From assembly GCA_002748265.1 (NCBI GenBank), contig PDRY01000012.1:434001-498000 (forward strand): a stretch of 64,000 bases of DNA, in the 5' to 3' direction. Position 1 is the stretch's first letter. Each line of letters opens with the position of its first letter. A model generated the notes under the pieces. The model was not told the DNA's origin and made no database searches. It worked only from the letters and a program-made list of their open reading frames with translations. This DNA comes from Rhodobacterales bacterium. Lineage in GTDB: Bacteria; Pseudomonadota; Alphaproteobacteria; Rhodobacterales; Rhodobacteraceae. This document shows, piece after piece, positions 7,380-17,105 of the stretch. Both the position numbers and the translations under genes were made by a program.

Positions 7380-8776
7380 CACAGCACCTCTGGCAGCGCG
7401 TCGAACAGGGCGCGCCAGCCCTGCCCCGTTCCGCCAGCCAGCCGACCGGGTGCAGCCGTCGGCATCCAGGCATAGATGTCGAAATGGGTATAGGGCGCGT
7501 CGCCCGCAAAGCGGCGCAAGAACAGCGCCGCAGTGATCGAGCCCGCCATGCCGCCCTTCGGAGCATTGTCCAGATCGGCAATGGCTGGCTCAATCATGGG
7601 CTCGTAGGGTGCATGAAACGGCATCCGCCAGACCGGGTCCGCAGCGCGCTCCGCCGCAGCGGTGATCGCCCCCGCGACACGGTCCTGATCGGTGTAAAAC
7701 GGCGCGATATCCGGCCCGACCGCAACCCGCGCCGCCCCCGTCAGGGTCGCCATGGATACAAGCTGATCAGGCCGATCCTCGGCAGCAAGGGCGAGCGCAT
7801 CGGCGAGCACCAAGCGCCCTTCGGCATCGGTGTTATTGACCTCAACGGTCAGACCATTGCGCGCGGTCAGAACGTCGCCGGGCCGGAACGCATTGGACGC
7901 CACGCTGTTTTCCACGGCGGGGATCAGGACCCGAAGCGACACAGGCCAGTTGCTGCCCATGATGGCCTGCGCAAGCGCCAGCACATTCGCAGCACCGCCC
8001 ATGTCTTTCTTCATCAACCCCATCGACGCTCCAGGCTTGAGATTGAGCCCACCCGTGTCGAACGCCACGCCCTTGCCGACGAGGGTCAACGCGGGACCGC
8101 TGCCCCAACGCATGTCGATCAAGCGCGGCGCCTGGGGCCCCGCGCGTCCGACCGCATGGATCAGCGGCAGGTTCGCCGCCAGAAGATCGTCGCCCGTGGT
8201 GACCTCGACCCGGGCTCCGTGATCGTCGGCCAGTCGCCGCACCGCCTCTTCGATCTGATCGGGGCCCATATCCGCCGCCGGGGTATTCACCAGATCCCGC
8301 GCGAGGCGCTCCGCGTTGGCAATACGCTCCAGCCGCGCGGCATCGACGCCCTCAGGTGCGACGAGCCGCGCTTTAGGATCTTCGGCTGGTTTGTAACGCG
8401 CGTAGCGGTAGCTCTCCATCAGCCAGCCCAGGGCGAACTGATCGGGGAGAGTGTCGCCGCTCGTGGCAACCCGGTAGCACCCCTCCGGCAATCGCGATGC
8501 GGCAATGCTTGGCGCGAAACGCTGCCGCGCGCGCGCGCCGGGCGCACCTTCTCCGACCAGGACCGCCGCGAGAGCACCGGTCGCGTCCGGAAGGCACAGG
8601 CATTCTCCGATGGCGCCAGAAGCGCCGTGCGTGCGGGCCCAGGTCCGAGCCGTCTCAGGCAAACCGCTCAGAACATGATCCAGCGACGCGGGCGACACGA
8701 TATGGATCGGAATCGCACCGGGATCATCGGGGGCGAAAGAGAGCGGAGCGGAGGCGAAAGCAGTCTGATCTGTCAT
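7379..8776 (-). CDS. Leucyl aminopeptidase family (M17) protein
   Basis: A 465-residue cytosolic metallo-aminopeptidase. Signatures in order are GLNLKPGASMGLMKKDMGGA (metal-binding Lys/Asp), NNTDAEGRLVLADAL (metal ligands), and a C-terminal SITAALFLRRF segment. Family M17 uses two metal ions to remove N-terminal residues. Translationally coupled to the NlpC/P60 gene downstream. Confidence 0.9.
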   Translation of the reverse strand: MTDQTAFASAPLSFAPDDPGAIPIHIVSPASLDHVLSGLPETARTWARTHGASGAIGECLCLPDATGALAAVLVGEGAPGARARQRFAPSIAASRLPEGCYRVATSGDTLPDQFALGWLMESYRYARYKPAEDPKARLVAPEGVDAARLERIANAERLARDLVNTPAADMGPDQIEEAVRRLADDHGARVEVTTGDDLLAANLPLIHAVGRAGPQAPRLIDMRWGSGPALTLVGKGVAFDTGGLNLKPGASMGLMKKDMGGAANVLALAQAIMGSNWPVSLRVLIPAVENSVASNAFRPGDVLTARNGLTVEVNNTDAEGRLVLADALALAAEDRPDQLVSMATLTGAARVAVGPDIAPFYTDQDRVAGAITAAAERAADPVWRMPFHAPYEPMIEPAIADLDNAPKGGMAGSITAALFLRRFAGDAPYTHFDIYAWMPTAAPGRLAGGTGQGWRALFDALPEVL

Positions 8777-8822
8777 ATCGCGACCCTATCGCCACGCCGC
8801 GCCATGGCAAGCCCTGCGGCAC

Positions 8823-9221
8823 CTAAGTGCCCGCGAATACAGCGGCACCCGCGTCCCCCAAACGAAGCAGCCGCGCGATAGTTGCCGCGAGAGCGGCATC
8901 ATCACCGCCTGAAAGCACCTGCGCGACATCGCGCGCGACATGGAGGGCCATGTCCATGCCAAGCGCCCTGAAGTCCGGCTCCAGGATGGTTAGGGCCGCC
9001 GCGATGCCCGGCCCATCGTCACGGGCCCACGCATCGGCCATCTGCGAAAGCGCCCCGTTTAGCCGATCAACCGTCTGCCAGACGCTCTCCCGCGCCGCGT
9101 CACGCCCCAGTTCGATCGTCAACCGGGCAAGAACGTCACAGTCGATCCGCGCGTTCTCTTGGGGCGTCAGCCAAAGGATATCGACGTCGGGGTCACGAAT
9201 GTAGCTGAGCGCGGTTTCCAT
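8823..9221 (-). CDS. Hypothetical helical protein
   Basis: About 132 residues from the METALSYIRD start, which has only a weak ribosome-binding site. An upstream in-frame start at 9311 would give 162 residues. The protein is alpha-helical and Ala/Asp/Arg rich, without signal peptide or known motif. It ends 47 bp before the aminopeptidase start, so it may belong to the same transcription unit. Not recognised. Confidence 0.55.
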   Translation of the reverse strand: METALSYIRDPDVDILWLTPQENARIDCDVLARLTIELGRDAARESVWQTVDRLNGALSQMADAWARDDGPGIAAALTILEPDFRALGMDMALHVARDVAQVLSGGDDAALAATIARLLRLGDAGAAVFAGT

Positions 9222-9339
9222 TCCTGGATCCTGCCCGCCAAGAAACTGCCATGGGGTTACCGAAACCGACGAAAGCCTCTCGAAATTTCGGAAAACTGGA
9301 CTTAGTTTCATCCGAACGCGATCAGGAAGGAGACCCCCG

Positions 9340-9987
9340 ATGGACCACGCCCGCCCGCTGCCCGACTATCTGGCCCGCCGCTATCATGGCTGGAAGGCCA
9401 CGAATTACGCCGAGAACGAGAGCTGGTATCGCCATCTGGCCGATATGGGGCAACGTCCGCGCGCGATGATCATCTCGTGCTGCGACTCGCGGGTTCATGT
9501 CACGTCGATCTTCGGCGCCGACCAGGGTGAGTTCTTCATTCACCGCAATATTGCCAACCTGGTTCCGCCCCATGCCCCCGATGGGCAGCAGCACGGCACC
9601 TCGGCCGCAGTGGAATATGCGGTGACAGCCCTTCGGGTCGCGCATCTGATCGTGATCGGCCATTCCTCCTGCGGCGGCGTCGCCGGGTGCTACGACATGT
9701 GCCGCGGCGAAGCGCCCGAGCTGGAGGAGAAATCCTCCTTCGTGGGCCGCTGGATGGACATCCTGCGCCCGGCCTATGATGACCTTCCCGAAGGGGACGA
9801 CTCCAAGCGGCTCGCCGCGTTCGAGAAGAGCGCCGTGCTCGTGTCGCTCGACAATCTGATGACCTTCCCCTTCGTGCGCGAAGCGGTGGAAGAAGGTCGC
9901 CTGAGCCTGCATGGCGTCTGGAACGACATCGGTAGCGGCGGGCTGGAATGCTACGACCCGGACGAAGGCGCCTTCGTCCAGGTCTGA
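9340..9987 (+). CDS. Beta-class carbonic anhydrase
   Basis: A 215-residue enzyme catalysing CO2 hydration. SCCDSRV around residues 46-52 gives the zinc Cys and the Asp-Arg dyad. IGHSSCGG around 107-113 gives the other two zinc ligands, His108 and Cys111. GAFF-type residues (IHRNIANLV) complete the family pattern. A purine-rich ribosome-binding site (AGGAAGGAG) precedes the start. Monocistronic between two minus-strand genes. Confidence 0.93.
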   Translation: MDHARPLPDYLARRYHGWKATNYAENESWYRHLADMGQRPRAMIISCCDSRVHVTSIFGADQGEFFIHRNIANLVPPHAPDGQQHGTSAAVEYAVTALRVAHLIVIGHSSCGGVAGCYDMCRGEAPELEEKSSFVGRWMDILRPAYDDLPEGDDSKRLAAFEKSAVLVSLDNLMTFPFVREAVEEGRLSLHGVWNDIGSGGLECYDPDEGAFVQV

Positions 9988-10002
9988 TTGCAGCCCACGG
10001 GC

Positions 10003-11628
10003 TTAACGAATCAGGATTTGATCCCGCGGCCAGCGGAGCGTGTAGTCCACGGTAATCTCTTGAGAGGCCCCCGGCGCCAGCGTCGGGTGCCACTCCAGCA
10101 GCCCGCGTTTGCCCTCGGGATCGGTCACGTCCGGCTGTGGCTGCGTCGACCAATCCACCGTCAGATCCTCCTGAGTAGAGACCGGAACCCGCGCGCTCAG
10201 GCGCAGATCCCACGGATCGCGGGTCAGGTTGCGGATCGTATAGGCGGTCTTGGACTGCTCCGCATTCTGGCGCGAGATGATGCCGGCCCCGCCCTCAAGA
10301 TGCTCCAGCTCGCGGCGCGTGATCTCGATCCCCTCGATAGGGCCAAAGGCCAGCTCCGCATCCGATCCGGCCACCATGGTGTCGATCCAGCGGCGCCCGA
10401 CGAAACCGCCTTCGAAATAGAACCCGGCATCGGCTGGCAGGAGGATCATGTCGTCGGGCAAGGTCAGCCGGGCCATGGCATAGGCCACGTCATCATGCGG
10501 AAGCGCCGCCCGTGCAAAAGCCTCGGCGTCCAGATCGCGCTCCGCCAGCGTGACGCGGACCTGCCCGACGCCGGATGGCATGTTGACCGGAACGGTCAGA
10601 TCCCGCTCCATGCGCACGCCCGAAAAGTTGCGGATTTCCGCAACGACGGGAGCTGCGGCATCCATCGCCATTTCGGCCGGGGCCATCGACTTGGGGCTGC
10701 GCAGGGCCTCTCCGTAGGTGGTGACCGCAGGGTGTGGCTCTTCGATCCGGGGCATCCAGGAGGACAGGGTCGTCGGCTGCGACCGGCCCGAGGGGCGCGT
10801 GGTGGAGAGCGTGACCGACACACCCTCCCAGGCCTCACCGGTATTTTGATAGAGCAGCGCGGCCTCTTCGACGCGGAGCCGCGCGCCGCCCTCATCGCGG
10901 GTCAGATAGAAATCATACTGCGGCGCCCAACCGGCGGTGAGCACGGGATAGACCAACCGCAGCACACCCGTCGCGGGCGCATCGCTCTGGATCGCGACGG
11001 TGGCGAATGCGCGGTCTCCCTGCGGCTGAAGCAACGCCGCAAGCCGCTGACGTGCGTCGTTCAGATCGTCTTCCAAATCGTTCCGCTCACGCCCCAAAGC
11101 CGCAGCATCCCGCCGCGCGATCAGGGCCTCCCGCTCTGCGGTCAGGGTGTTTTCCGCGATCATGGAGGCAATCGCCCGCAAACTGTCGGCATCCTGCGCC
11201 ATACCCTCCAAGGGCAACTTGTCGAGAAACCCCGTCTGCGCCCGCGCCGCCGTTTCCCGCAGCAGGATTTCCTGGCGCCGATGCTCCAGATCTTGAAGCG
11301 CATCCTTCAGCCGCTCGACCTCCGCTTGGGCGGCCCGCACAGCCTCCGTTTCCGGGGCCTCGTTCGGCGGCAATTGCTCTCCGCGTAGCGAAACAGCCCC
11401 CAATGCGGCACCCTCGACCGAGATGCGCAGCTGATCGAGCGGCACCGAAGGCGGCAGGTCGGATATGGTGATCCGGTGCTGCCCCGGCGGCAGATCGAAA
11501 GGTATTTCGCGAGTCAGGCTCGCGCCGTCGGGGAACAAAACTCCGGACGCAACATGGCTGGGAAGCTGCACATCATCCGCATGGGCGGTGCTGGCGATCA
11601 GGGCGGCAAGGGCAAGAAGCGGGCGCAT
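10003..11628 (-). CDS. DUF4139 (mucoidy inhibitor MuiA-like) secreted protein
   Basis: About 541 residues from MRPLLALAALIASTAHADD, a clean signal peptide. After it come a beta-rich N-terminal domain, a coiled coil (about residues 115-240, with EVERLKDALQDLEHRRQE), and the large beta-rich DUF4139 domain (WAPQYDFYLTRDEGGARL, then ALLYQNTGEAWEGVSVTLST). Family members are periplasmic or surface proteins of unclear function. The upstream in-frame extension lacks a signal and was not used. Confidence 0.82.
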   Translation of the reverse strand: MRPLLALAALIASTAHADDVQLPSHVASGVLFPDGASLTREIPFDLPPGQHRITISDLPPSVPLDQLRISVEGAALGAVSLRGEQLPPNEAPETEAVRAAQAEVERLKDALQDLEHRRQEILLRETAARAQTGFLDKLPLEGMAQDADSLRAIASMIAENTLTAEREALIARRDAAALGRERNDLEDDLNDARQRLAALLQPQGDRAFATVAIQSDAPATGVLRLVYPVLTAGWAPQYDFYLTRDEGGARLRVEEAALLYQNTGEAWEGVSVTLSTTRPSGRSQPTTLSSWMPRIEEPHPAVTTYGEALRSPKSMAPAEMAMDAAAPVVAEIRNFSGVRMERDLTVPVNMPSGVGQVRVTLAERDLDAEAFARAALPHDDVAYAMARLTLPDDMILLPADAGFYFEGGFVGRRWIDTMVAGSDAELAFGPIEGIEITRRELEHLEGGAGIISRQNAEQSKTAYTIRNLTRDPWDLRLSARVPVSTQEDLTVDWSTQPQPDVTDPEGKRGLLEWHPTLAPGASQEITVDYTLRWPRDQILIR

Positions 11629-11783
11629 CGTGTTCGGGCTCCGTTGGACGCTAGATATCTGCGCCCATCGTGCCGCCCCAAGATGCGGAGCAACAGCGAT
11701 TTTCAATCTCTTACATCAGATCGGCGGTTTTCCGAGCGGGCCTGCCGCGCGCGTCCCGCCATCGCAGAGCCCAACCGCTTCCA

Positions 11784-11814
11784 AAGAAAAAGGGCCGGCG
11801 ATCACGCCGGCCCC
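11784..11814 (-). terminator. Rho-independent terminator of asd
   Basis: Read on the minus strand, GGGCCGGCGTGATCGCCGGC forms a GC-rich stem followed by TTTTTCTTT, about 22 bp after the asd stop codon. This is the strongest classical terminator in the core part of the window. Confidence 0.85.
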
Positions 11815-11836
11815 CCACATGTCTTCAGGCGTTGGA

Positions 11837-12859
11837 TCAGCCCTTCTTGAGACAGCGCTGACCGAGCGTCTCCGCGATCTGAACCGCGTTCAGGGCCGCG
11901 CCCTTGCGCAGGTTGTCGGAGACGCACCACAGGTTCAGACCGTTTTCGATGGTGCTGTCCTGGCGGATCCGGCTGATGAAGGTGGCGTAATCGCCCACGC
12001 ATTCGACCGGCGTGACGTAGCCGCCATCTTCGCGCTTGTCGATCACCATGACGCCGGGCGCTTCCCGCAGGATGTCACGGGCTTCGTCTTCGTCGAGGAA
12101 CTCCTCGAACTCGACGTTCACCGCCTCCGAATGGCCGACAAAGACCGGCACGCGCACGCAGGTCGCGGTGACCTTGATGGCCGGATCGACGATCTTCTTC
12201 GTCTCGGCGACCATCTTCCACTCTTCCTTGGTGGAGCCGTCTTCCATGAACACGTCGATATGCGGGATCACGTTGAACGCGATCTGCTTGGTGAACTTCG
12301 TGGCCGGTTTGTCATCGGTCGGGTTGTAGATCGACTTGGTCTGATCCCACAGCTCGTCGATGCCCTCTTTGCCCGCGCCGGACACGGACTGATAGGTCGA
12401 CACCACCACGCGCTTGATCTTCGCGCGGTCGTGCAGCGGCTTGAGCGCCACGACCATCTGCGCGGTCGAACAGTTCGGGTTCGCGATGATGTTCTTCTTG
12501 GTGTAGCCGTCCACGGCCTCGGGGTTGCACTCCGGCACAACCAGCGGAACGTCGGGATCGTAGCGATAGAGGCTGGAATTGTCGATCACGACACAGCCCG
12601 CCGCAGCCGCCTTGGGCGCATAGACCTTGGTCGCGTCCGAGCCGATGGCGAACAGAGCAATGTCCCAGCCGGAGAAGTCGAACTCCTCCAGGTCCTTGGT
12701 TGTCAGGGTCTTGTCGCCAAAGCTCACCTCAGTGCCAAGGCTCCGGCGCGAAGCCAGAGCCACAACCTCATCAGCAGGAAACTGGCGCTCGGCCAGGATA
12801 TTGAGCATCTCGCGGCCCACGTTGCCCGTGGCACCGACAACGGCGACTTTATAGCCCAT
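11837..12859 (-). CDS. asd: Aspartate-semialdehyde dehydrogenase
   Basis: A 340-residue enzyme making aspartate semialdehyde from aspartyl phosphate for the lysine/diaminopimelate, threonine and methionine pathway. MGYKVAVVGATGNVGREML at the N-terminus is the NADP-binding glycine motif, and NPNCSTAQM around Cys130 holds the catalytic Cys. The start at 12859 follows GGAGGT. A longer ORF upstream was rejected. It is the last core gene before the tRNA-Arg integration site. Confidence 0.95.
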   Translation of the reverse strand: MGYKVAVVGATGNVGREMLNILAERQFPADEVVALASRRSLGTEVSFGDKTLTTKDLEEFDFSGWDIALFAIGSDATKVYAPKAAAAGCVVIDNSSLYRYDPDVPLVVPECNPEAVDGYTKKNIIANPNCSTAQMVVALKPLHDRAKIKRVVVSTYQSVSGAGKEGIDELWDQTKSIYNPTDDKPATKFTKQIAFNVIPHIDVFMEDGSTKEEWKMVAETKKIVDPAIKVTATCVRVPVFVGHSEAVNVEFEEFLDEDEARDILREAPGVMVIDKREDGGYVTPVECVGDYATFISRIRQDSTIENGLNLWCVSDNLRKGAALNAVQIAETLGQRCLKKG

Positions 12860-12995
12860 CGGGGACCTCCGTTTTTCAAACGTGCGAGCCTTACCGCGCA
12901 AAGGTCTCTGATGAAAGGGTTGATCGCGCCGCTTGCCCGGAATGTGACATAAGTCACCGCCGAGCAGCGCCCGACGGGGCAGGAAAATCGGACAA

Positions 12996-13045
12996 TGGCG
13001 ACCCCGGCAGGATTCGAACCTGCAACCTGCCCCTTAGGAGGGGAA
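12996..13045 (-). pseudogene. 3' half of tRNA-Arg(CCT), split by integration
   Basis: On the minus strand the anticodon loop CTCCTAA, a GGGG stem half, the T arm GCAGGTTCGAATCCTGC, the 3' acceptor strand CGGGGTC and an encoded CCA are present. Upstream of the anticodon arm no D arm or matching 5' acceptor strand follows. The break coincides with the start of the 330-bp repeat at 13033. The rest of the gene is presumably at the far right end of the inserted DNA, beyond this window. Confidence 0.8.
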
Positions 13046-13362
13046 AGCCGCATGATTTCAGGGGGTTTCAAGAGGGTGCTGGAAGTTCGGAAAAGTCCTT
13101 TTCTTTTAGCATGTTACAGTTTTAACTAGGATCAGGTGGTTTCATGCGGGATCACCGGAACCCGGTCATTTTGAAACCCCAGTGAAACCCCAAATGCAGA
13201 AGCGCCTCACCGAAGCTGCCGTCGCCAAGATCAAGCCCGAGCCGGGCAAACGCCTGGAAGTGCACGACCTCGCCATGTCCGGTTTGACACTTCAGATCTC
13301 GCCCACCGGCAAGCGGTCTTGATCCTTAATGTATCGAGTCGCGGGCGAGGCAGACGATGGCG
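13033..13362 (+). repeat. Left copy of 330-bp direct repeat (attachment core plus integrase start)
   Basis: Matches 43503-43832 with a constant offset of 30470 bp and no indels; by eye about fifteen substitutions. It spans the anticodon-arm core of tRNA-Arg, about 160 bp of attachment region, and the first 56 codons of the integrase gene. Confidence 0.9.
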
Positions 13363-13370
13363 TCTAACTA
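13194..13370 (+). pseudogene. Truncated tyrosine-recombinase gene
   Basis: Starts MQKRLTEAAVAKIKPEPGKR, identical to the intact integrase at 43664. The Trp codon TGG has become TGA (about codon 43), and homology ends at 13362 where unrelated sequence begins. None of the catalytic domain is present. This is the remnant integrase of element 1. From here to 13561 I see no other gene. Confidence 0.88.
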
Positions 13371-13561
13371 ACTCGATGCACTTCCGAAAGGTTGCGCTTC
13401 GTTTTAGAACGTTTGAGCGGCTGACAGTTTGAATTTCACCGTGCTGCCACAATCTGCGGCGGCCGTTGTCGCAAGCCAACATGTCCCAGTATTCTGTTCT
13501 GAGAGGAATTTCATTTTGCCCGCTATTCGGGAAATTAGATCTCTCCCGATGGCAATACTGC

Positions 13562-15739
13562 CTACCACCGGAGGCCCTCAAGGATCTGTGCTGCTGCGAT
13601 GGGAAGCGATGCGACATCTAGGTGCGATGCTTTGACGTCCTCAATGAGCAGGTCTTGTGTAAGCCACCTATGATACTTGCCAAATTCCGATCCGACGAGG
13701 ACCTCGAAGAGCTTGGGTGTATCATTTTCCACCAGACGAGTTAGAACATCGGTGACAGAAGGGCTCGTTGGGCCGGGCTCGAGCCGGAGTAGCCCGGTTT
13801 CCGCAATTGCTGTATAGCCGTGGGCGCGGAACTCCAACGCAAGTGTGGCGGTCTTGACGGTGCCGAGACGGGTCAGCAGCACCTTAGGGCCGCCATTCAG
13901 GGCAGAAGAACGATAGTCAGCGCGGAAGGTCTGAAAATGATCGCGCGCCTCACGAAGCAGTTCTGATGCCACCTGATCGATCCAAGCAATGTCCGTTTGC
14001 CGATCCAACAACGCAAACATGCGATCCACTACGGTGTCATGAATGGCGCCCGGCGTGCCTTGGAAGTCCGGGGGGCGGCATGCTTTGGACGGGGTGACAT
14101 ACAGGACGCGTTTGTCTTCGTCGATTCCCGACACTTCCCAACGCCGTCCAGCAAAGGTGAACGGCATGCCGAGGTCCGTCAGTGAGCAGAAGGGGAGTGT
14201 TCCCAGCGTCAGCCCGTCCGAGACGATACGGTATTCGTTGGAAGTGTCGAACACTGCGAAAAAGTCATAATGTGCAACAAGCCGCTCCCCATTTTCACCA
14301 AGCAGGAGCAGCCCGTCCGGCGCAGGCTCAATCAGGGCGGAATCAGGCGCCATGATGGCGTTCACCAGCGCATTGAACATGCCCTTTGATACCGTGCGGA
14401 ACGGACCTCTCTGACAAAGCGTTTCATAGAGGGCCCCCATTCGCGCCCCTCCGGAGCCGGCGATGATCGACAGGATCTGTTGAACGAGTGTCGACAAGTG
14501 CAATGCCTGCGGCGCGGGAGGCTCGCACCATCCCTCGAGCAACAGTTCGATCATCGCGATCGCCTGCACCAGTTCGAGGCGAAGCCGTGCGGTGACGGGT
14601 GCATCGGGCTTGGGCGTGGCGGTCACAACATATTGCCGCAAAATCGCGGGTTGCCCCGGTTGCCTTCCAGATCGACCGAGCCGCTGCCGCAATGAGGCGA
14701 CAGAATAGGGCGCTCCGATAAGCGCAACACTTCGCACGTCTCCGATATCAATCCCAAGTTCGAGGGTGGACGTGCAAATGGCCGTGGTTGGGGCGCGGTC
14801 GCTTTTCAGGCGCGCTTCCACGTCTTGTCGATGGTGCTGCGAGAGGTTCGCGTAATGGGCATGGAATTCATGAGGCACTCCAGCCAGATCGGAGAGCTGG
14901 TGCAGCAGGTCGGTATAGACTTCCGTCTGCTTGCGCGAGCCCGCAAAGACCAGATTGTTCGTGCCGCGCAACTGCGCGAACAGCTCGGCGGCAATGAGCT
15001 TCTGCGCCGGTGGGCGTGTGGTGTCCTCTGGATCTGAAACAACCGCGCGCAGGCGCAGCAGCAGCTTGGTCTGGTCGCTATTGGCTTCGATGAGAGAAAC
15101 GCGCTCGGGGTCGTCAGGGCGAAGAAAACTGCGGGTTTGATCCATGTCTCCCAATGTGGCCGAAAGACCGACGCGCCGGAGAGGTGCGCCGCGCGCTTCT
15201 TCCAAACGGGTCAGGAGCGCATTGAGTTGAACGCCGCGTTCAGTTCCCAAAAAGCTGTGCAGTTCGTCGATGACAACAGCGCGTGTCGAGCGGAACAAGT
15301 CGGGGATTCTGGAGGCTTTCAGGACGAACATGGCTTCGAGCGCTTCGGGTGTGATCAATAGTACGCCACCTGGCTCGGACAGAGCGCGTTTCTTAACGGA
15401 CTGTATGACGTCCCCGTGCCATGGGAAGACGGCGAGCCCGGCGCCGTCGCACATGTCGTCCAGCCGGGTTTTCTGATCCGAGATCAGGGCCTTCAGCGGG
15501 GCGACATAGAGCATGTCAAACCCGCCCCCTTCCGCAGGCATCTGACAAATCTGGGACAAAAGCGGCAGGAAGGCTGCTTCGGATTTGCCTCCTGCTGTCG
15601 GGGCCGAGATGATCACATCGTCCTTACCGTCCAAGATCCGATGGATCGCGCGATCCTGGATCTCATGCAGCTGTGACCATCCCTGATTGCGGATCCAATT
15701 GCGGATCGGCGGAGCCAGCTTGTCAAATGCCTGCGTCAT
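13562..15739 (-). CDS. sngC: Shango helicase SngC (DEAD/DEAH-type)
   Basis: A 725-residue superfamily 2 helicase. SAPTAGGKSEAAF around residue 45 is Walker A, VVIDELHSFLG is the DEAH-like Walker B, SATLGD is motif III, and LGRSGRQPG is motif VI. The remaining C-terminal part resembles Lhr-like helicases. In the Shango anti-phage system this gene follows a TerB-domain gene and a DUF2791-type ATPase gene, exactly as here. It starts 14 bp after the sngB stop. Last gene of the operon. Confidence 0.85.
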   Translation of the reverse strand: MTQAFDKLAPPIRNWIRNQGWSQLHEIQDRAIHRILDGKDDVIISAPTAGGKSEAAFLPLLSQICQMPAEGGGFDMLYVAPLKALISDQKTRLDDMCDGAGLAVFPWHGDVIQSVKKRALSEPGGVLLITPEALEAMFVLKASRIPDLFRSTRAVVIDELHSFLGTERGVQLNALLTRLEEARGAPLRRVGLSATLGDMDQTRSFLRPDDPERVSLIEANSDQTKLLLRLRAVVSDPEDTTRPPAQKLIAAELFAQLRGTNNLVFAGSRKQTEVYTDLLHQLSDLAGVPHEFHAHYANLSQHHRQDVEARLKSDRAPTTAICTSTLELGIDIGDVRSVALIGAPYSVASLRQRLGRSGRQPGQPAILRQYVVTATPKPDAPVTARLRLELVQAIAMIELLLEGWCEPPAPQALHLSTLVQQILSIIAGSGGARMGALYETLCQRGPFRTVSKGMFNALVNAIMAPDSALIEPAPDGLLLLGENGERLVAHYDFFAVFDTSNEYRIVSDGLTLGTLPFCSLTDLGMPFTFAGRRWEVSGIDEDKRVLYVTPSKACRPPDFQGTPGAIHDTVVDRMFALLDRQTDIAWIDQVASELLREARDHFQTFRADYRSSALNGGPKVLLTRLGTVKTATLALEFRAHGYTAIAETGLLRLEPGPTSPSVTDVLTRLVENDTPKLFEVLVGSEFGKYHRWLTQDLLIEDVKASHLDVASLPIAAAQILEGLRW

Positions 15740-15753
15740 GGTGCTTCCCTCGC

Positions 15754-17103
15754 TTAGATGCGGACTTCGACAAGTGCGCTGTCGTTGCTCAGCGGGCTGT
15801 CATGGTCGTTGCTGGTCGATGTGCCCCGAAGCGCGATGCTTGGCGGGTTTGTGCAACCGAGTTGCGGGTCATCTTCTTGGTCGGGAGCGACCTCCACCCG
15901 ATCAATGAGATCGGTCCATGCAATGTCCGGGTTTTGCTCCAGCACGGACAGCAAGTTGACGAAGGCCGTCACGGTATTGCGGGGCGTTCGGAAATACGCT
16001 TCCCCGATGCGATTGGAACAATGCGCCATGAATGCGTGAAGCGCCTCGTCTGGCAGGGCCGTCTCGCTGTCCTGCATCACGTTGCGGACATTTCCAAGAA
16101 GCACGAAAAGATCCTCAGGGGTAAGGTTCTCCAAGCGGATAATCGGACCACTCAGATCGACCAGCCCCTCGCGCGCAAAGCTGTTTTCCGCGAGCCGCGA
16201 CTGCAGTGCATCATAGCTAAACAATCCCCGGCGGCGATCGGCGAGAAATTCTGGTGTCCCACCCAAAACGAAGCCAAGATGAGCGGCACTGCCCTGAAGC
16301 ACATCATTCAGCATCCGCAGGATTTGTTCGTAATTGGCGGTGCGGGCGCCGGGCGAGGTGAGTTTGTAGAGGTTCACCATCTCATCAAGGCCAACGAGAA
16401 GCCCGGCATAGCCGGCCTCACGAACAAAGACCGACATAAGCTTCAGATGATCGTAGACATTTGTGTCATCGACAATCGTCCGCAGACCCAGCGCCTTGCG
16501 TGCGTCGGTGCGGGTGGCGAATTCACCGCGCAGCCAACGCATCGCCGAGGTAATCAGGTCTTCGTCTGCGGTCTCGTGGCCCTCCCAATAGAGCTGGATG
16601 ACGCGGGCGAACTCAAAGCCACCGGTCAGCTCCTGGAAATGAGCCAACCGCTCTTGAATGACCGCGTCGGTCGATATGGAGCGCGCGTCTGCCTCTTGCT
16701 GCGCGCGCGTCAGAAAGCGCTCCACGACACTGGGGAGTGCGCCGCCATCAGCTTTGCTCCGGGTCGACAGATTTCGGGCCAATTCGGCATAGAGCCCGCG
16801 CGCCTGCCCCGCCGATGCATGCAGGCGACGGTCCGGCGCGAGGTCGGCAAACATCGTCACCAGACCTTTTTGATGTGCAATCAGGCGGAGCAGATTCATG
16901 AAGAATGTCTTGCCCGATCCATAATCGCCGATGACGAAGCGCATCGCAGCGCCCCCTTCACGGATACGATCCATATCGCGGATCATTTCTTCGATCTCAC
17001 GGACACGTCCGACCTGAATGTGCTGAAGCCCGCGCTTTGGTACGACACCGGCACGAAGGGATTGGATGATTGCGTCTCGCTCTTGGGGTGTTGGGACTGA
17101 CAT
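15754..17103 (-). CDS. sngB: Shango ATPase SngB (DUF2791/BrxD-like)
   Basis: A 449-residue P-loop ATPase. GDYGSGKTFFMNLLRL near residue 60 is Walker A, and GLLVGLDEMVNL is Walker B. The protein resembles the DUF2791/BrxD ATPases that pair with Lhr-like helicases in BREX and Shango systems. It begins 2 bp after the sngA stop, indicating coupling. It probably drives or regulates the helicase on phage DNA. Confidence 0.85.
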   Translation of the reverse strand: MSVPTPQERDAIIQSLRAGVVPKRGLQHIQVGRVREIEEMIRDMDRIREGGAAMRFVIGDYGSGKTFFMNLLRLIAHQKGLVTMFADLAPDRRLHASAGQARGLYAELARNLSTRSKADGGALPSVVERFLTRAQQEADARSISTDAVIQERLAHFQELTGGFEFARVIQLYWEGHETADEDLITSAMRWLRGEFATRTDARKALGLRTIVDDTNVYDHLKLMSVFVREAGYAGLLVGLDEMVNLYKLTSPGARTANYEQILRMLNDVLQGSAAHLGFVLGGTPEFLADRRRGLFSYDALQSRLAENSFAREGLVDLSGPIIRLENLTPEDLFVLLGNVRNVMQDSETALPDEALHAFMAHCSNRIGEAYFRTPRNTVTAFVNLLSVLEQNPDIAWTDLIDRVEVAPDQEDDPQLGCTNPPSIALRGTSTSNDHDSPLSNDSALVEVRI

Positions 17104-17105
17104 GG

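Noticed and set aside
7307-8881. Plus-strand 524-codon open frame
   Set aside because: Antisense shadow of the M17 aminopeptidase gene; no family features.
12990-13070. Complete tRNA-Arg gene
   Set aside because: Only the anticodon arm, T arm and 3' acceptor strand are present; no D arm or complementary 5' strand follows within 40 bases.
13363-13561. Insertion-sequence remnant after the truncated integrase
   Set aside because: No terminal inverted repeats or transposase-like reading frame could be found.
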